A stretch of DNA of 64,000 nt from Pictodentalium vernedei (GCA_031216915.1 CM062296.1:796273608-796337607), one strand, 5' to 3'; shown: positions 19,947-32,372, numbered from the stretch's first letter. Translations and numbers: made by a program. The notes: generated by a model from the sequence alone, not told the origin.

Positions 19947-20717
19947 TTGTTTGGCCCTTCATCAGTTAACATCTGACTGATCTTTGTGCTTGTAAATCTC
20001 AGTTTTAATGATGCCAGACACATAAATATTAGAGAAATGGTGATTCTAAGGAGGATATAGGAGGAGAGGAAAAATGAGTGACAGAAAATAATCAGGGCTG
20101 TAACTTAAAATTTTTTAATGAAATTATGTCAAGTTACCTATTTTCGAGGCAACAGCCTGTTGTGGTCATTCTTGTTAATCAAATTACACTGCTTGTTCAG
20201 TGTTTTCCTCTCTCCCTTTCCTTCAAGTCCCCTCTTGCTATTCTCCCATGCTTTTGGCATATTTTCTGTAATTTTATTACTAAAATTTCTTGGGAGTTTT
20301 AGCTGGATAACAGAATGAATTCTGTTCTTTTCCCCATGTTTACGTCTTAACCTATGGGTGGTTAGGCGTAGTGTTCTGCATCTACCATCTGATGTTCTGC
20401 AGTTTCTTCCCTGGAAGTCTCTGTTTTGCATCAGATAGTGTATTATTGGTAACTGATTTCGGGCCAGGGTGCCTGGAGTCTTGTTCTAGTGTTTTTACAC
20501 TTATTGTTTACATTTACTACAGCCCTCTGTGTGAGGGGGGATTTCTTGAAAATAATATCAGGATGTTAATTTAATCATAACTAGATACATTATTATTGTT
20601 CGTAAGTGTTGCATAAATTGTTTAAAATATTTTTAGAATTTTTGTCCACACTTAGGCTTGGGATCCATTGGGGCTCAATGTTACTTTTCAGAAACTTGGG
20701 CTGTTCTGAAAAAATAT
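19947..20717 (+). other. Element D 5' leader, first part (no gene)
   Basis: Homologous to 37,221-37,998 of E. No credible coding frame. It ends at the C insertion point, AAAAAATAT. Confidence 0.7.
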
Positions 20718-20919
20718 ATTTTTATACTGTACCAATGACCCAGACTTAGCTGGTGCTAACTCTAACAAAACCAGGGCCAAACACAAATTTTGCCCCCCAA
20801 TCCCCAAAATTTGCATCCAAAACCAAAAGAAATCATGTCCTATAGGACCTCCATATCTCGCCCCCACTGCGCATGCGCAGTGTCAAGGACATCCCGAAAT
20901 TGGCGCCAATTATCATTCT
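20718..20919 (+). repeat. Element C, left ITR
   Basis: Inverted partner 27,610-27,837. Contains the palindrome ACTGCGCATGCGCAGT at 20,866-20,881. It shares GCCCCCACTGC with its own right ITR rather than with B. Confidence 0.9.
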
Positions 20920-21808
20920 CTGTTTGGCCCTTCATCAGTCAACATCTCACTGATCTTTGTGCTTGTAAATCTCAGTTTAAAGGATGCCAGACACGTAATT
21001 ATTGGAGAAATGGTGATTCTAAGGAGGATATAGAAGGAGGAGAGGAAAAAGGAGTGACAAAAAATAATCAGGGCTGTACTTAAAATTTTTTTATGAAATT
21101 ATGTTAAGTTGCCTATTTTCGAGGCATGGGCCTCTTGTTGTCATTCTTGCTAAAAAGTTGCACTGCTTATTCAGTGTTTCCTCTCCCCTGGCCTTCTAAG
21201 TCCCCCCTTGCAATTCTCCCATGCTTTTGGCATATTTTTGAGAAAGTTCATTTCTAAAATTCTCTTGGGAGAGTTGCTTGGTTACAGAATGTTTTCTGTT
21301 ATTTTCCCCATAGTTACGTTTTCACCCATGGGTGTATAAACGTTGTGTTCTGCATCTTCCATCTGATGTTCTGCAGATTCTACCCTGGGAGTCTCTGTCT
21401 TGCATCAGATAGAGTGTAATTTTGATGACTGATTTCGGGCCAGTTTTTTCAGTGCCTGGAGTCATGTTTTCTGGTGTTTTACACTGTTTGTTTACATTGG
21501 CAACAGCCTTTTTTGAGGGGGGCTGTTTGCCTTTGGTGTAGTTTATCTCACTATAAGATACATTTCTATTATCCGTAAGTGTCGCATTAATTATTTAATA
21601 TAAATTTAAAATTTTTGACCACACTTAGCCATCGGATCCATCGGGGCTCAACGTTACTTTTCAGAAACTTGGGCTTCGCTGAAAAAATATTTTTTCAAAA
21701 ATTATTTTGATTTGCAATTGTTTTTTCATTATTAATGGATCATGTTATTATGTATCTTTGTGTCAGGGGTTTGTGCGAGTAACTAGGACTTGTTGTTGAC
21801 TTTTCACA

Positions 21809-23904
21809 ATGAAAGGATATTGTTCAAATTGTAATAGGAAGAAATCTTCCTCTGACTTTCATGATCATTGTATTAATTGTAGTCAGTGTTCTCGCACTAA
21901 TCCCTGTTCTATATGTCAATATTGGGATGACAAACATTGGAAACGTGTGTCACGGTATGTTGTTACTGGAGAAAGGGCTATGCCGGCTCTTTCTCCGCAA
22001 GGTCACTCTACTCTCTCAGTTTCTATTTCAGAGGAACAAGAACAGGGTGATGTTTCCATGTTATCTTCCGCAAGTGCGCTTCCGTCGTCACAAATGAATA
22101 CAGAGCTAGCGTCAAAAGTGCTCATGGAGATTAAACAAATGTCGTCCGCTAGCTCGCCTGGTGTAGCGTCCATTCACCGAATGATTCGGCAGCCGGGTTC
22201 GTCCGATGCGGTCCAGGAGGAAATGTTGGGTGATGCAAGCACTATAAACATTCAATGTGCACACCCAGTGACGGCGGATAGTAGGCGAGATCGGAGGAAG
22301 CCTTTGAGTCCGGTTCCTAGCTCGTCCAGGTCCAGCCGGGCCGCGAGCGAGAGAGGCCCCTCTCTCGTACATCAACATCTGGGACCAGATGTTGTGGTAC
22401 AAAATGTGTCGCAAGCGGAGCATACGTCCGTCGCTCGGGACGCTCCGTTGTATAGGCTGTCCGCGGAGACTGCACAGGCTTCTTCTTCTCGTCAGCGCAC
22501 ACGACCGCACCTTGGCTGCATGACCGCCGATATCTTACCAGCTTCGCCGATCAGGGATTCTTCGGCAACCAGGTCACACCATCCGGCAGCCAGGGACACG
22601 AGGCCGATGGACTCCGGACGTTCGCATAGAAAAAGTATGCGGGAGCCATCAGATGCGGAGCTGCCCTCGGCGAAGCAGCGAAAGACTGCGCCTCCGCAGG
22701 TCTCGATGCCGGACGTACTTGTGCAGATAGCACAACTTATCGCAGCATCCCAGCAGCCGACAGAAACGGTGTCGGATCGGGAATTATCCGACGGCGCTGG
22801 GTCGGTACGCTCCGCCGAAGCATCGGGGGCGGACGACCAGGAGCATCATGAGGTCCGACCGGATGGTGAAAGGGATACGGATGATTTGGAGCTATCCCTT
22901 TCGGAACAACATAAAGCTGCCGTGGACTTCATCCGGCACTTTCTCCCTGAAGTTGTTCCGTCGGGCTAGACTGCTGCGGTTCCGGACAAGAGGATTATAG
23001 CGTCATTGGACTCTGAATTTTTTGAGCGGTTCAGGGACATCGCTCCGGAGTTTCCGTCGCAGTCCAATAATGTTGCAAGAACATTTGAATTATTGAACGA
23101 CGCTATATTTAAACTTGCTTCCAAAACGGGGAAAGCAGGTTTCTTGTCTGCCAATACTCTCAACCTGCCTTTCATTAATGCAAGGAATAAATTCGACACG
23201 GCAGGACAGGGTATTCCGAGAGTTCCTCTGCGTATGGACGACGAGGCAGAAGACTATCATTACCGTCGTCGGCTTCTATTCCAACCGCGGTGTTGGAAAC
23301 AGCTATTTCGTCTAACAGAGCCAGTTTAGATGCCTTATCTTACGCAGATCACCTTACTAAGGTGTTATCATTGCGCCTTCAAGGGAAAGAGTTTCAGGAT
23401 ATACAATCCTCTTTAAGACGTCTTTCAAGGGCAGTAGCTTATTCCACGTGTAACTCCGCCCTTTCAGTGGCAAACCTGGAGTTGGTTAGACGTGACGCAG
23501 CCCTAGCTACATCCACACTCGTGGATACTAAGGTGAAGAACTCTCTCAGAGTCGCTTCGGTCTCCGGAGAACTTCTCTTTGACGGCAAGCTTTCTGCTAT
23601 TTATGATAAAATTACAAAGAAAGCTTCGGATTCTCTGTTGTTCAAATCTGCTTCTAAGAAGTCAGATACGGCAGACAAGAATAAGACAGGCACTTCTGGG
23701 TCTAATGCGCCCAAGAGAGGTTCCTATAGAGGTTCCGGTGCGTCCTCTTGGTCTTATTCGAGAGACCGTCAAAGTAGCGACTCAGGTTCGGGACGTCCTT
23801 CGGGCCGGGACAACCGGTCGGACGCCCTGAGGTCGACGGGACGAGGTGCGGGTCGTGGAGGACGTGGTTTCTCCTACCGCCGGCCTCGCAGGTCCAGGAG
23901 GTGA
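21809..23904 (+). pseudogene. Element C gag (nonsense plus 7-bp deletion)
   Basis: Same protein as B's gag, starting MKGYCSNCNRKK at 21,809. It is open for 386 codons to a TAG at 22,967, where B has CAG. It continues in the same frame to about 23,255, where 7 bp present in B (between GAAGAC and TATCATTACC) are missing. It then resumes in another frame from about 23,290 to the natural stop at 23,902. This copy preserves the C-terminal tail missing from B: several RG/GR pairs including GRGAGRGGRGF and a final RRPRRSRR. That tail suggests RNA binding by an arginine/glycine-rich segment. Cysteine pairs at the N-terminus are conserved. Confidence 0.85.
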
Positions 23905-25892
23905 TGGCTTAAACCTCTATCGCGTACCGGTTGGCAGAAGGTTGTCGAGCTTTTCACAAGAATGGGCGTCGATTACGGACGACCCTTGGGTGAGAGGAGT
24001 GACTTCAGAAGGTCTAAAGATATCCTTCAAACGAAAGCCTCCATTAACTTGAAGTCCAAAGTGGACTCAACTTCCGTCAAATCCGCAGAAAAGAGACACT
24101 CTATTATCAGAGGTGCAGTCTCTTTTAATGAAAACGCGGTAGAGGTCGTAGAAAACCAGGAGACTCCGGGATTCTACAGCCATCTGTTTCTGGTTCCGAA
24201 ACCAGACGGCTCGTTCCGTCCAGTCATAGATTTGAGCTGGATAAACATGCTGATCGTTGCTCCGAAGTTTTATATGGAGACGATTCGGTCGGTCAGAGCG
24301 AGTATTCGGGTGAACGATTATGCAACAAGCATAGATCTCAAAGATGCGTACTTTCACGTCATGGTACATCCGACATTCAGAAAGTATCTATGCTTCGCAG
24401 TCCTAGGAGTGGTGTATCAATTCCGGGCGATGTGCTTCGGACTGAATCTAGCACCCTGGGCTTTCACTCGGGTAATGAACTCGGTAATGATCTATTTCCG
24501 AGCTCATTCGTCTGCGGTAACGTCGGCCTACCTGGACGACATTCTTCAGAGGTACGGCAACGAGTTAACGCTTCAGAACGATGTTCAGAATCTACTTCTA
24601 TTGCTCCGACGTCTCGGTTTTATAGTAAACGAGGAGAAGTCGGATCTGGTGCCGTCCAAGTCATTCACACATCTGGGAATGAGCTTCGAGACGCACAACA
24701 ATCTCGTTCGTCTGCCGTTAACAAGAGCGAAATTAGTCAGTTGTTACGCTCGCTATTGTCTGCACGCAGACAAAGTCACAGCGAGAGAATTTATGAGACT
24801 GATAGGTCTGTGCGGAGCCGCTGCGGATCTCATTCCGATGGGGCGGTTACGCACGCGTCCTCTCCAAATTTTCTTGACTCAGAATTGGAGTGTGAAAATT
24901 CATTCGCTCGACATAGACGTTCTCTTGTCAGATCAAGTGAAACAAGAGATTCAGACTTGGGCAAACATTCAGTGGTTAACTCAGGGAGTTCCGCTGCAGT
25001 TGCCGGATCCGAGTTTTACCATTATGACGGATGCCAGTCAAACAGGTTGGGGTGCATCATTGTTCCCAACGGATTCGAGATGCCAGGGTATTTGGGATCC
25101 ACAATTCCTGGGCAAGCACATAAACATCAAGGAAATGATGTCAATTTGGCTTGCGTTACGTCATTGGATGGACATTATTCACATTGCTCATGTCCAAATC
25201 CTATCCGACAATACGACAGTAGTGGCGTATATACGGAATCAGGGAGACACTCATTCAGTTCCGTTGTTCAATCTAACGGAAAGAATCCTTCTGTTTGCGC
25301 TAGAACATCAGGTTCTTCTTTTGTTCCGTCACATACCGGGTCGTCTGAATGTGCTAGCAGACTCCCTTTCACGAAAGGGTCGCTTGTTGCCGTCGGAGTG
25401 GACTCTCAACAAACAAGTATTCAATCAGATTTGCTACCAATGGGAATGGCCAATGATAGACTTATTTGTGACACATCTCAACAATCAGTTGCAGACGTAT
25501 GTGTCTCCGTGTCCGGATCCAAGAGCATTTGCAGTAGACGCTCTGTCGATCCTTGGGACGGAATGATAGGATATGCGTATCCTCTAGCGCCGTTAATTCA
25601 GCAAGTATTGCTAAAGATAAAACAATCTCAATGCAAGATTCTGTTGGTAGCATCTCTGTCTCCACAGAGACCGTGGATAAATCTACTCAGGTGTCTGTTG
25701 TGGGACCTACCGCGAAAGCTTCCTCCACGGGAGGATCTTCTCACGCAGGGGAAATCATGTCAACTCCATCACAACCGGCAAGGTCTCAACCTTCACGTTT
25801 TTCCGTTGTGCGGTCCTTCTTGCATGGCAAGCACTTTACAGGACGAGCAGTGGACGCGATTTCTAACTGTAGGAGGACCTCCTCTTCGCTAA
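23846..25892 (+). pseudogene. Element C pol: RT, RNase H, MT-like
   Basis: Pol begins within the end of gag. A TGA at 24,050 and a 1-bp deletion near 24,135 (AATGAAAACG against AATGAAGAACG in B) interrupt the start. From about 24,135 to 25,550 the frame is open through RT (YLDDILQR, 24,529-24,540) and RNase H. The acidic residues are at 25,030 (TDAS), 25,132 (KEMMS), 25,207 (SDNTT) and 25,360 (ADSLSR). The methyltransferase-like region then loses one C in GATCCTTGG (near 25,551; B has CCC) and shifts frame to a stop at 25,890. The RT/RNase H part is the best preserved in the window. Confidence 0.85.
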
Positions 25893-26848
25893 ACTATGCG
25901 GCTAAGTGGAAGGTTTTTCGTCGTTGGTGTAGGGATCATTCTGTAGATATTTTCGATCCCTCTATACCAGATATTGCAAACTTTCTAGTATACTTGTTTG
26001 ACGAAATCAAACTGCAGCCTGTTACTATTAAGGGTTATAGGTCTATGTTATCTGATACCTATGCACATCATGATAGTTTACAAATTGGATCTACTGTCTC
26101 TTTATCTGAGTTGGTTAGAAACTTCTCGATAAATAGACCCAGAACTCTTAGGTTAATTCCTAAATGGAATTTAGCTTGGGTTCTTCTTAAATTGAAGGAA
26201 AAGCCATTTGAACCTCTTGGGACAGTAGATTTCAAATTCTTATCTTATAAGACAGCTTTTCTCTTAGCTTTCTCTTCTGCTAGAAGAGTCAGTGAGCTTC
26301 ATGCACTGTCGGTGGATGATTCTCACTATCGTAGTTTTGGGAACACTATCTCCTTCACTACTAATGTGGGTTTTTTAGCTAAGAATCAGGCTCCTAATAA
26401 ATATCCGGAACCTATTGTTATTAAGGCTCTTCCGTCTTCAGACGGGCGTAGGCCTTTACTCTGTCCTGTTAGAGCGTTACGTATCTATAAACAGAGATCT
26501 CAGTTTATCAGAAAGGGACGGAAATGTTTCTTTCTGTCTTTGATGCCTAATAGAAGGGACATTTCGGTCCATTCTATTGCTAGATGGATTCAATTAACTA
26601 TCCGTACTGCTTATGAGAGTTTATCTTCTTATCAGCAGTTTGTGCTTAAGATTTCCGCTCATGAAGTAAGAGCTCTTGCTACTTCTTGGGCTTATGCTAA
26701 TAGTATTGCTATTACAGATTTAATGAAGGCTGCTTATTGGTCTCAGCCATCCACATTCACAAATTTTTATCTCAGAAATATTGAGTCCATTTCTGGAGAC
26801 CTGCATTGTTTAGGTCCGTTATCTGTTGCTCAGAATGTCGTCCACTAA
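25631..26848 (+). CDS. Element C tyrosine recombinase (YR)
   Basis: 405 codons from the ATG at 25,631, equal in length to B's. It would integrate circular element DNA by tyrosine-mediated strand exchange. Catalytic residues are arginine 219 (SARRVSEL), histidine 344 and arginine 347 (HEVRALATSWAY) and tyrosine 380 (FTNFYLR). It overlaps pol for about 260 bp in the -1 frame. No break is visible. Differences from B are mostly single substitutions, including RRWCRDH where B has RRCCRDH. Confidence 0.9.
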   Translation: MQDSVGSISVSTETVDKSTQVSVVGPTAKASSTGGSSHAGEIMSTPSQPARSQPSRFSVVRSFLHGKHFTGRAVDAISNCRRTSSSLNYAAKWKVFRRWCRDHSVDIFDPSIPDIANFLVYLFDEIKLQPVTIKGYRSMLSDTYAHHDSLQIGSTVSLSELVRNFSINRPRTLRLIPKWNLAWVLLKLKEKPFEPLGTVDFKFLSYKTAFLLAFSSARRVSELHALSVDDSHYRSFGNTISFTTNVGFLAKNQAPNKYPEPIVIKALPSSDGRRPLLCPVRALRIYKQRSQFIRKGRKCFFLSLMPNRRDISVHSIARWIQLTIRTAYESLSSYQQFVLKISAHEVRALATSWAYANSIAITDLMKAAYWSQPSTFTNFYLRNIESISGDLHCLGPLSVAQNVVH

Positions 26849-27452
26849 ACAGTTGCAACTATAGTTATGCAGGCTTTCTGTTCCGGCAGTGACTCCGTCC
26901 GGCTGCCCTCTTCGCTCTGGGCTATTTGACCCAGGGCAAGGGGAAGGGGGGGGGAGGGTGTTCCCTTAGGTCACCTGCTTTATAGTGAAAAGCAAGGGAA
27001 TGCCTCCTCCAAAGTCAGTATTTCTGAGTCGCTTCCGGGATGGTTTTAAAGTGTAATATTAATGTTAAAATTCATTCATGTCATATTTTTAAAGTGTAGC
27101 TCAGTGTGAAGCATTTGTATATGTCAAGTGTCAAACGGGCTTTAATATACAATACTCGGACACTTTTAAAAGATTATAAAGAGTCTCAATTCTCTGGACT
27201 AACTTTATTTATTGGCTTACTTTAAAAATAATTAGTATAAGGGTTATACTGGATGTTAATAGAGAACATGAATGTTATTGTGCTCAATTATAAAGGGTAT
27301 TGTATCTTTCTAATTTAATATTAAATAAGAAAGATACATGTAAAGCCTAATACTCCTTTTCTCCTTAAGGGGTTACCTCTATATTATATAGTTGAGCTTA
27401 TTGGATTTTCCTCTATGTCCTAGGCTCTCCAGCCTTTTTACTATTCAGCTAA

Positions 27453-27534
27453 GTCTGGGTCATTGGTACAGTATAAAAATGTTAAAAAATTTATAGTAAT
27501 TTATATATTTTTTATACTTACCAATGACCCAGAC
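27453..27534 (+). other. Element C ICR
   Basis: 82 bp, identical to the ICRs of B and D. The join between left-end and right-end complements is at 27,480/27,481. Confidence 0.93.
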
Positions 27535-27609
27535 GGGGATGGCCCTCCCAGGAGTTGGGAACTCTTGCCTCCCCGCTGAGTACATAGCGCTGACCAGGCA
27601 CTGCCAGTA

Positions 27610-27837
27610 AGAATGATAATTGGCGCCAATTTCGGGACGTCCTTGACACTGCACATGCGCAGTGGGGGCGAGGTATGGAGGTCCTATAGGACATGATTTC
27701 TTTTGGTTTTGGATGCAAATTTTGGGGATTGGAGGGCAAAATTTGTGTTTGGCCCTGGTTTTGTTAGAGTTAGCACCAGCTAAGTCTGGGTCATTGGTAA
27801 GTATAAAAAATATATAAATTACTATAAATTTTTTAAC
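27610..27837 (+). repeat. Element C, right ITR
   Basis: Inverted copy of 20,718-20,919 plus the right-specific terminus. The palindrome at 27,648-27,663 has one change (GCACATGCGC). It is followed by TTTTTCAAAA of element D. Confidence 0.9.
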
Positions 27838-27929
27838 TTTTTCAAAATTTTTTTGATTGCAATTATTTTTTCTATATTAATGGATCATATTATTATGTAT
27901 TTTGATTGTCAGGGGTTGGTGCGAGTACT

Positions 27930-29150
27930 AGGACTTTGTTTTCTTACAGATATTTTGCATTCGGAGCATATGTCCGCCGCTTGGGACGCTTCGTTATATT
28001 GACAGTCCGAGAGACTGTCGATAATGCTTCCTCATCCTCACAGCAGTGCACACGACCGCACATTGGCTACGTGACCTCGAGTATCCGGCCAGCTTCGTCA
28101 TTCAGTGATTCCACGGCGAACAGGTCACGCCATCCGGTAGCCAAGGGACACGAGGCCTATACACTCCGTTCGTTCGCATAATAGAAGTATGCACGGGGTA
28201 ACGAACATGGAGCTTCCAGCGGCAATGCATCGTAAGACCGCTTCTCCACAGGCCTCAGTGACGGACGTGCTATCCAAGTTAGCACAGTTTATCGCAGCAT
28301 CCCAGCAATCGACGGATTCTCGGTCGGATCAGGAATTATCCAACGGTGCTGGGTCGGTGCGCTCCGCTGTTGCATCAGGTTCGGACGACCGAACACTTTA
28401 TAGGGTCCGACAGGATGGCGAAAGGGATTCGGACGATTTCGAGCTTTCCCTTTCGGAACAACGGAAGCTGCCATACATATCTTCCGGCATTATCTTCCAC
28501 AGGTTGTTCCGTCGGACTACATTGCTGCGATGCTGGATAAGAGACTAATAGCGTCGTTGGACACGGAGTCTTGGATCGGTTCAGGGACATTGTCCCTGAC
28601 TTACCGACACAGTCCAATAATGTCATTAGAACATTCAAATTATTTAACGACGCTATATATAAGCTTGCTATCAAGCATGATAGTCTAGTTTCTTGTCCGC
28701 AATGGTCTTCTGCCTCTTATCAATTCTAGGAAATAATTTATTTTGGCAGAACAGGGCATACCGAGAGTTCATATGCGTCTAGACGGCGGGTTTGAAGACT
28801 GGGAATTATCTTTTTCGCCATCTATGTCAATTCCAACCACGATGTTGGAAACGACAATGTTGTCTATTAGACTTAACTTAGACGCTTTATCATATGTAGA
28901 CCACCTTACTGAGGAGTTATCATTACGTCTTCAAGAGAAGAATTCCAGGATATGATCCTCAATGTGATTTCTTTCAAGGGCAGTAGTTTTTCCACGTATA
29001 ACTCCACCCTTCAGTGGCAACCTGGAGTTGGTTAGACGTGACGCAGCCCTAGCTACATCCACGCGCGTGGATAGTAAGGTGAAGAACTCTCTCAGAGTCG
29101 CTTCGGTCTCGGAGAAGCTTCTCTTCGACGGCAACTCTTCAGCAATCTAT
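27930..29150 (+). pseudogene. Element D gag pseudogene
   Basis: Matches the second gag copy of E (39,850-41,060) closely; for example CAGATATTTTGCATTCGGAG and CCGAGAGACTGTCGAT are in both. The gag 5' part is missing: the leader joins straight to this point at about 27,943. Remaining pieces are read at 27,906-28,181, 28,189-28,548 and 28,743-28,955 in different frames. It stops at the D/E shared deletion near 29,152. Not functional. Confidence 0.75.
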
Positions 29151-30115
29151 GAATTGCTCGATATACACGTTCTCTTGTCTATCAAGTGTAGCAAGAGATT
29201 CTGACTGGGGCAACATTCGGTGGTTGACTCAGAGAGTGCCACTGCAGTTGCCAGATTCGAGTTTTATGATTATGACGGATACCAGTCAAACAGGTTGGGG
29301 TACAATATTGATCCCAACGGATTCGAAGTGCCAGGGTCTTTGGGTTCCGCAGTTTCTAGGCAAGCACTTATCTTCCAGGGAATAATGTTCTTTAGGCTTG
29401 CACTATGTCATTGGATGAACATTATTCAGAAACGCATGTCCAAATCCTGTCCGATAATACGACAGTAGTTGTTTTTCTTTGGAACCAGGGAGGCACTCAT
29501 TCGATTCCGTTATTCAATTTAACGGAAAGAATCCTTCTGTTTGTTATAGTACACCAAGTTCTGCTTCGGTCCGTCATATTCCGGGTCGTCTGATTGTATT
29601 AGCAGACTCCCTTTCACGTAAGGGTCGCTTGTTGCCGTCAGAATGGACTCTCAACAAACAAGTATTCAATCAGATTTGCTATCAATGGGAATGCCCAATG
29701 ATAATTTATTTGCGACACAACTCACTATTCATTTGCAGACATATGTGTTTGCATGTCCGGATCCCTGAGCTTATGTTGTTAACGCTCTATTGATCTAATA
29801 GGATTGAATGATAGGATATGCGTATCCTCCAGCGCTGTTGATTCAGCAAGTATTGCTAAGATAAACATCTATAATACAATTCTGTTGATAGCATCTCTGT
29901 CTTCACAGAGACCGTGGGTAAATTTACTCAGGTGTCTACTGTGGGACTTACCGCGAAAACTTCCTCCATGAGAGGATCTTCTTTCGCTGGGGAAATCGTG
30001 TCATCTTCATCACAACCCGCAAGGTCTCAACCTTCACGTATTCCGTTGTGTGGTCCTTCTTGCAAGGCAAGCATTGTACAGGACGAGCTTTGGACGCGAT
30101 TTCTTACTGTAAGAG
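29150..30115 (+). pseudogene. Element D RNase H / MT-like remnant
   Basis: Begins abruptly inside RNase H (GAATTGCTCGAT, corresponding to B 16,434). It retains MTDTSQTGWG, LSDNTTVVVFLWNQ and HIPGRLIVLADSLSRKG in several frames, then a degraded methyltransferase-like stretch. No RT is present: about 1.28 kb of gag end plus RT is deleted at 29,152, at the same point as in E. Confidence 0.75.
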
Positions 30116-31075
30116 AACCTCTTCTTCGCTATACTATGCGGCTAAAGTGGAGGCTCTTCTGTCGTTGGTGTAGGGATCATTATGTTGATATTTTTTATCC
30201 CTCCATACTAGACATTGCAACTTTCTAGTATACTTGTTTGACAAGATCTACTGCAGCCTGTTACTATTAAGGTTATAGGTCTATGTTATCTCATACCTAT
30301 GCACTCTATGATAGTTTACAATTGAGTCTTATGTCTCTTTATCTAAGTCAGTTAGAAACTTTTCGATAAATAGACCTAGAATCATTAGATTAAATTCCTA
30401 TACAGAATTTAGCTTCGGTTCTTATTTAGCTAAGTAATCATTTGAGCCTCTGGAAACAGTAGTTTTCAAATTCTGACCTTTTAAGACAGTAATTCTGTTA
30501 GTCTTCTCTTTTCTGAGGAGTCAGTGAGCTTCATGCACTATCGGTGGACGATTCTCACTTTTGTAGTGACGGAAACACTACTTCCTTTACTACTTAGGTT
30601 GGATTTTTGGTTAAGAGTCAGGCTCCTAATAATATCCGGAACCTATTGTTATTAAGGTCCTTCCGTCTTCGTACGGGCATAGGCCTTTACTCTGTCCGGT
30701 TCGAGTTTACGTATTTATAAACAGATATCAGTTTATTAGTACGGACATAAGCTCCTTCTGTCTTTGATGCCTAATAGAAGGACATTACGCTCCATTCTAT
30801 TGCTAATGGATTCAATTAACTATCGCTACTGCTTATGGTATATCATTGACTCAGCAGTTTGTGCTTGAGATTTCGGCTCATGAAGTAAGAGTTCTTTCTG
30901 CATCTTGGGCTTACACTAATAGTGTCGCTGTTATAGATTTTTGAAGGCTGCTCATTGCGCTCAGCCATCCACATTCATGAATTTTTATCTCAGAATATTG
31001 AGTCCATTTTTGGAGGCCTCTATTGTTAGGTCTATTATCTACTGCTCAGAATGTCATTCACTTAACAGTTGCTAC
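30000..31075 (+). pseudogene. Element D tyrosine recombinase pseudogene
   Basis: Parallel to the YR genes of B and C at the DNA level (for example CATGCACTATCGGTGGACGATTC at 30,533 and CATGAAGTAAGAG at 30,878), but with many single-base losses. The catalytic arginine region reads TTTCTGAGGAGTCAGTGAG, with GCTAGA lost. Not functional. Confidence 0.75.
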
Positions 31076-31664
31076 TATAGCTAGGTAGGCTTTCTGTTCC
31101 GGCAGTGACTCCGTCCTGCTGCCCTCTTCGCTCTGGGCTATTTGACCCAGGGCAAGAAAAAGGGGGGAGGGGGGGGGGGGGACGGTGTTCCCTTGGGTCA
31201 CCTGTTTTATTATGAAAACAAGGGGATACCTCCTCCGGAGTTAGTAATTTTGAGCTGTTACTGGGATGGCTTTTAAGTGAGAAGTTTATGTTTTAAAAAT
31301 TCATTCAGGTCATAGTTTTTAAAGTATAGCTTTTGAATATATCACGTGTCAAACGGGCGTTATTATACAATCCTCAGACACTTTTAAGGAGTATAAAGAG
31401 TCTCTATTCTCTAGACTTTATTTATTGGCTTACTTTAAAAATTATTAGTATAAGGATTATACTGGATATTAATAGAGTACATGGATGTTATGATGCTCAA
31501 TTTTGGAATGTGTTGTGTCTTTCTAATTTATCATAAATAAGAAAGATACATGTAAGGCCCAATACTCCTTTTCCCCTAGAGGGGATGACTCTATTTTATA
31601 TAATTGAGCATATTTCAACTTGCTCTATGTCCTAGGCCCTCCAGCCTTTTTACTATTCAGCTAA

Positions 31665-31746
31665 GTCTGGGTCATTGGTACAGTATAAAAATGTTAAAAA
31701 ATTTATAGTAATTTATATATTTTTTATACTTACCAATGACCCAGAC
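31665..31746 (+). other. Element D ICR
   Basis: 82 bp, identical to B and C, although the neighbouring coding remnants are heavily mutated. Confidence 0.93.
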
Positions 31747-31821
31747 GGGGATGGCCCTCCCAGGAGTTGGGAACTCATACCTCCCCGCTGAGTACATAGC
31801 GCTTACCAGGCACTGGTTACA

Positions 31822-32049
31822 AGAATGATTAATGGCGCCAATTTTGGGACGTCCTTGACACTGCGCATGCGCAGTAGAGGTGAAGTGTGGAGGGCCATTC
31901 AGGACATGTTTTCTTTGGTTTTAGATGCAAATTTTGGGGATTGGGGGGCAAAATTTGTATTTGGCCCTATATTTTTAAGAGTTAGCACCTGCTAAGTCTG
32001 GGTCATTGGTAAGTATAAAAAATATATAAATTACTATAAATTTTTTAAC
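31822..32049 (+). repeat. Element D, right ITR
   Basis: Inverted partner of 19,745-19,946 plus the right terminus ending TTTTTTAAC at 32,049. Palindrome at 31,860-31,875. Followed by TTTTGAGAAATAG. Confidence 0.9.
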
Positions 32050-32261
32050 TTTTGAGAAATAGTTAATTAGGTAAAGGATTAAATAAATATCATCCCTCAG
32101 TGCTCAAGTAAAATGCTTATTATGATGTTTGTTTATATTCTCTCTATTGATTTGTTTTTCTGTTATGTTTCTTATTAAATAAAGTTCATCACGGAATACT
32201 GATTTTTTTTATTTTCTAAACCATCACAAAGCAATACATGGCACAACTAATGAATTGAACA

Positions 32262-32372
32262 TGGGGCCGGATCGTCTGGGGATGGATCGACTAGGGACGG
32301 ATCGTCTTTGGTGTAGAAACAGCTGAGGCCAGATCGTCTGGGGATGGATCGTCTTTGGGGGCGGATTGACCT
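32262..32372. repeat. GGATCGTCTGGGGAT minisatellite (inverse of 4.24 kb)
   Basis: Five to six units of about 17 bp (GGATCGTCTGGGGAT, GGATCGACTAGGGAC and similar). They are the reverse complement of the CGATCCRTCCCYAG units at 4,240-4,310. The preceding 32,050-32,260 and following 32,373-32,930 show nothing recognisable. Confidence 0.6.

Larger units (their letters stand above)
20718..27837 (+). mobile_element. DIRS-type retrotransposon C (young, nearly intact)
   Basis: 7.1 kb, same order of parts as B and very similar to it throughout. Its left ITR starts ATTTTTATACTG and its right ITR ends TTTTTTAAC. The coding part has one nonsense change and one 7-bp deletion in gag, one nonsense change and two single-base deletions in pol, and an apparently intact recombinase. 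B and C break at different places, so each is an independent decayed copy of a recently active source. Confidence 0.92.
19745..32049 (+). mobile_element. DIRS-type retrotransposon D, split by element C
   Basis: D runs 19,745-20,717 and 27,838-32,049; C (20,718-27,837) lies in its 5' leader. The uninterrupted leader is seen in E (37,985-38,010): CTGAAAAAATATTTTTTCAAAA. In D the two halves are CTGAAAAAATAT and TTTTTCAAAA. D lacks most of the 5' part of gag and all of RT, and its frames are broken throughout. Its ITR variants match those of E, so D and E form one subfamily. Confidence 0.85.
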
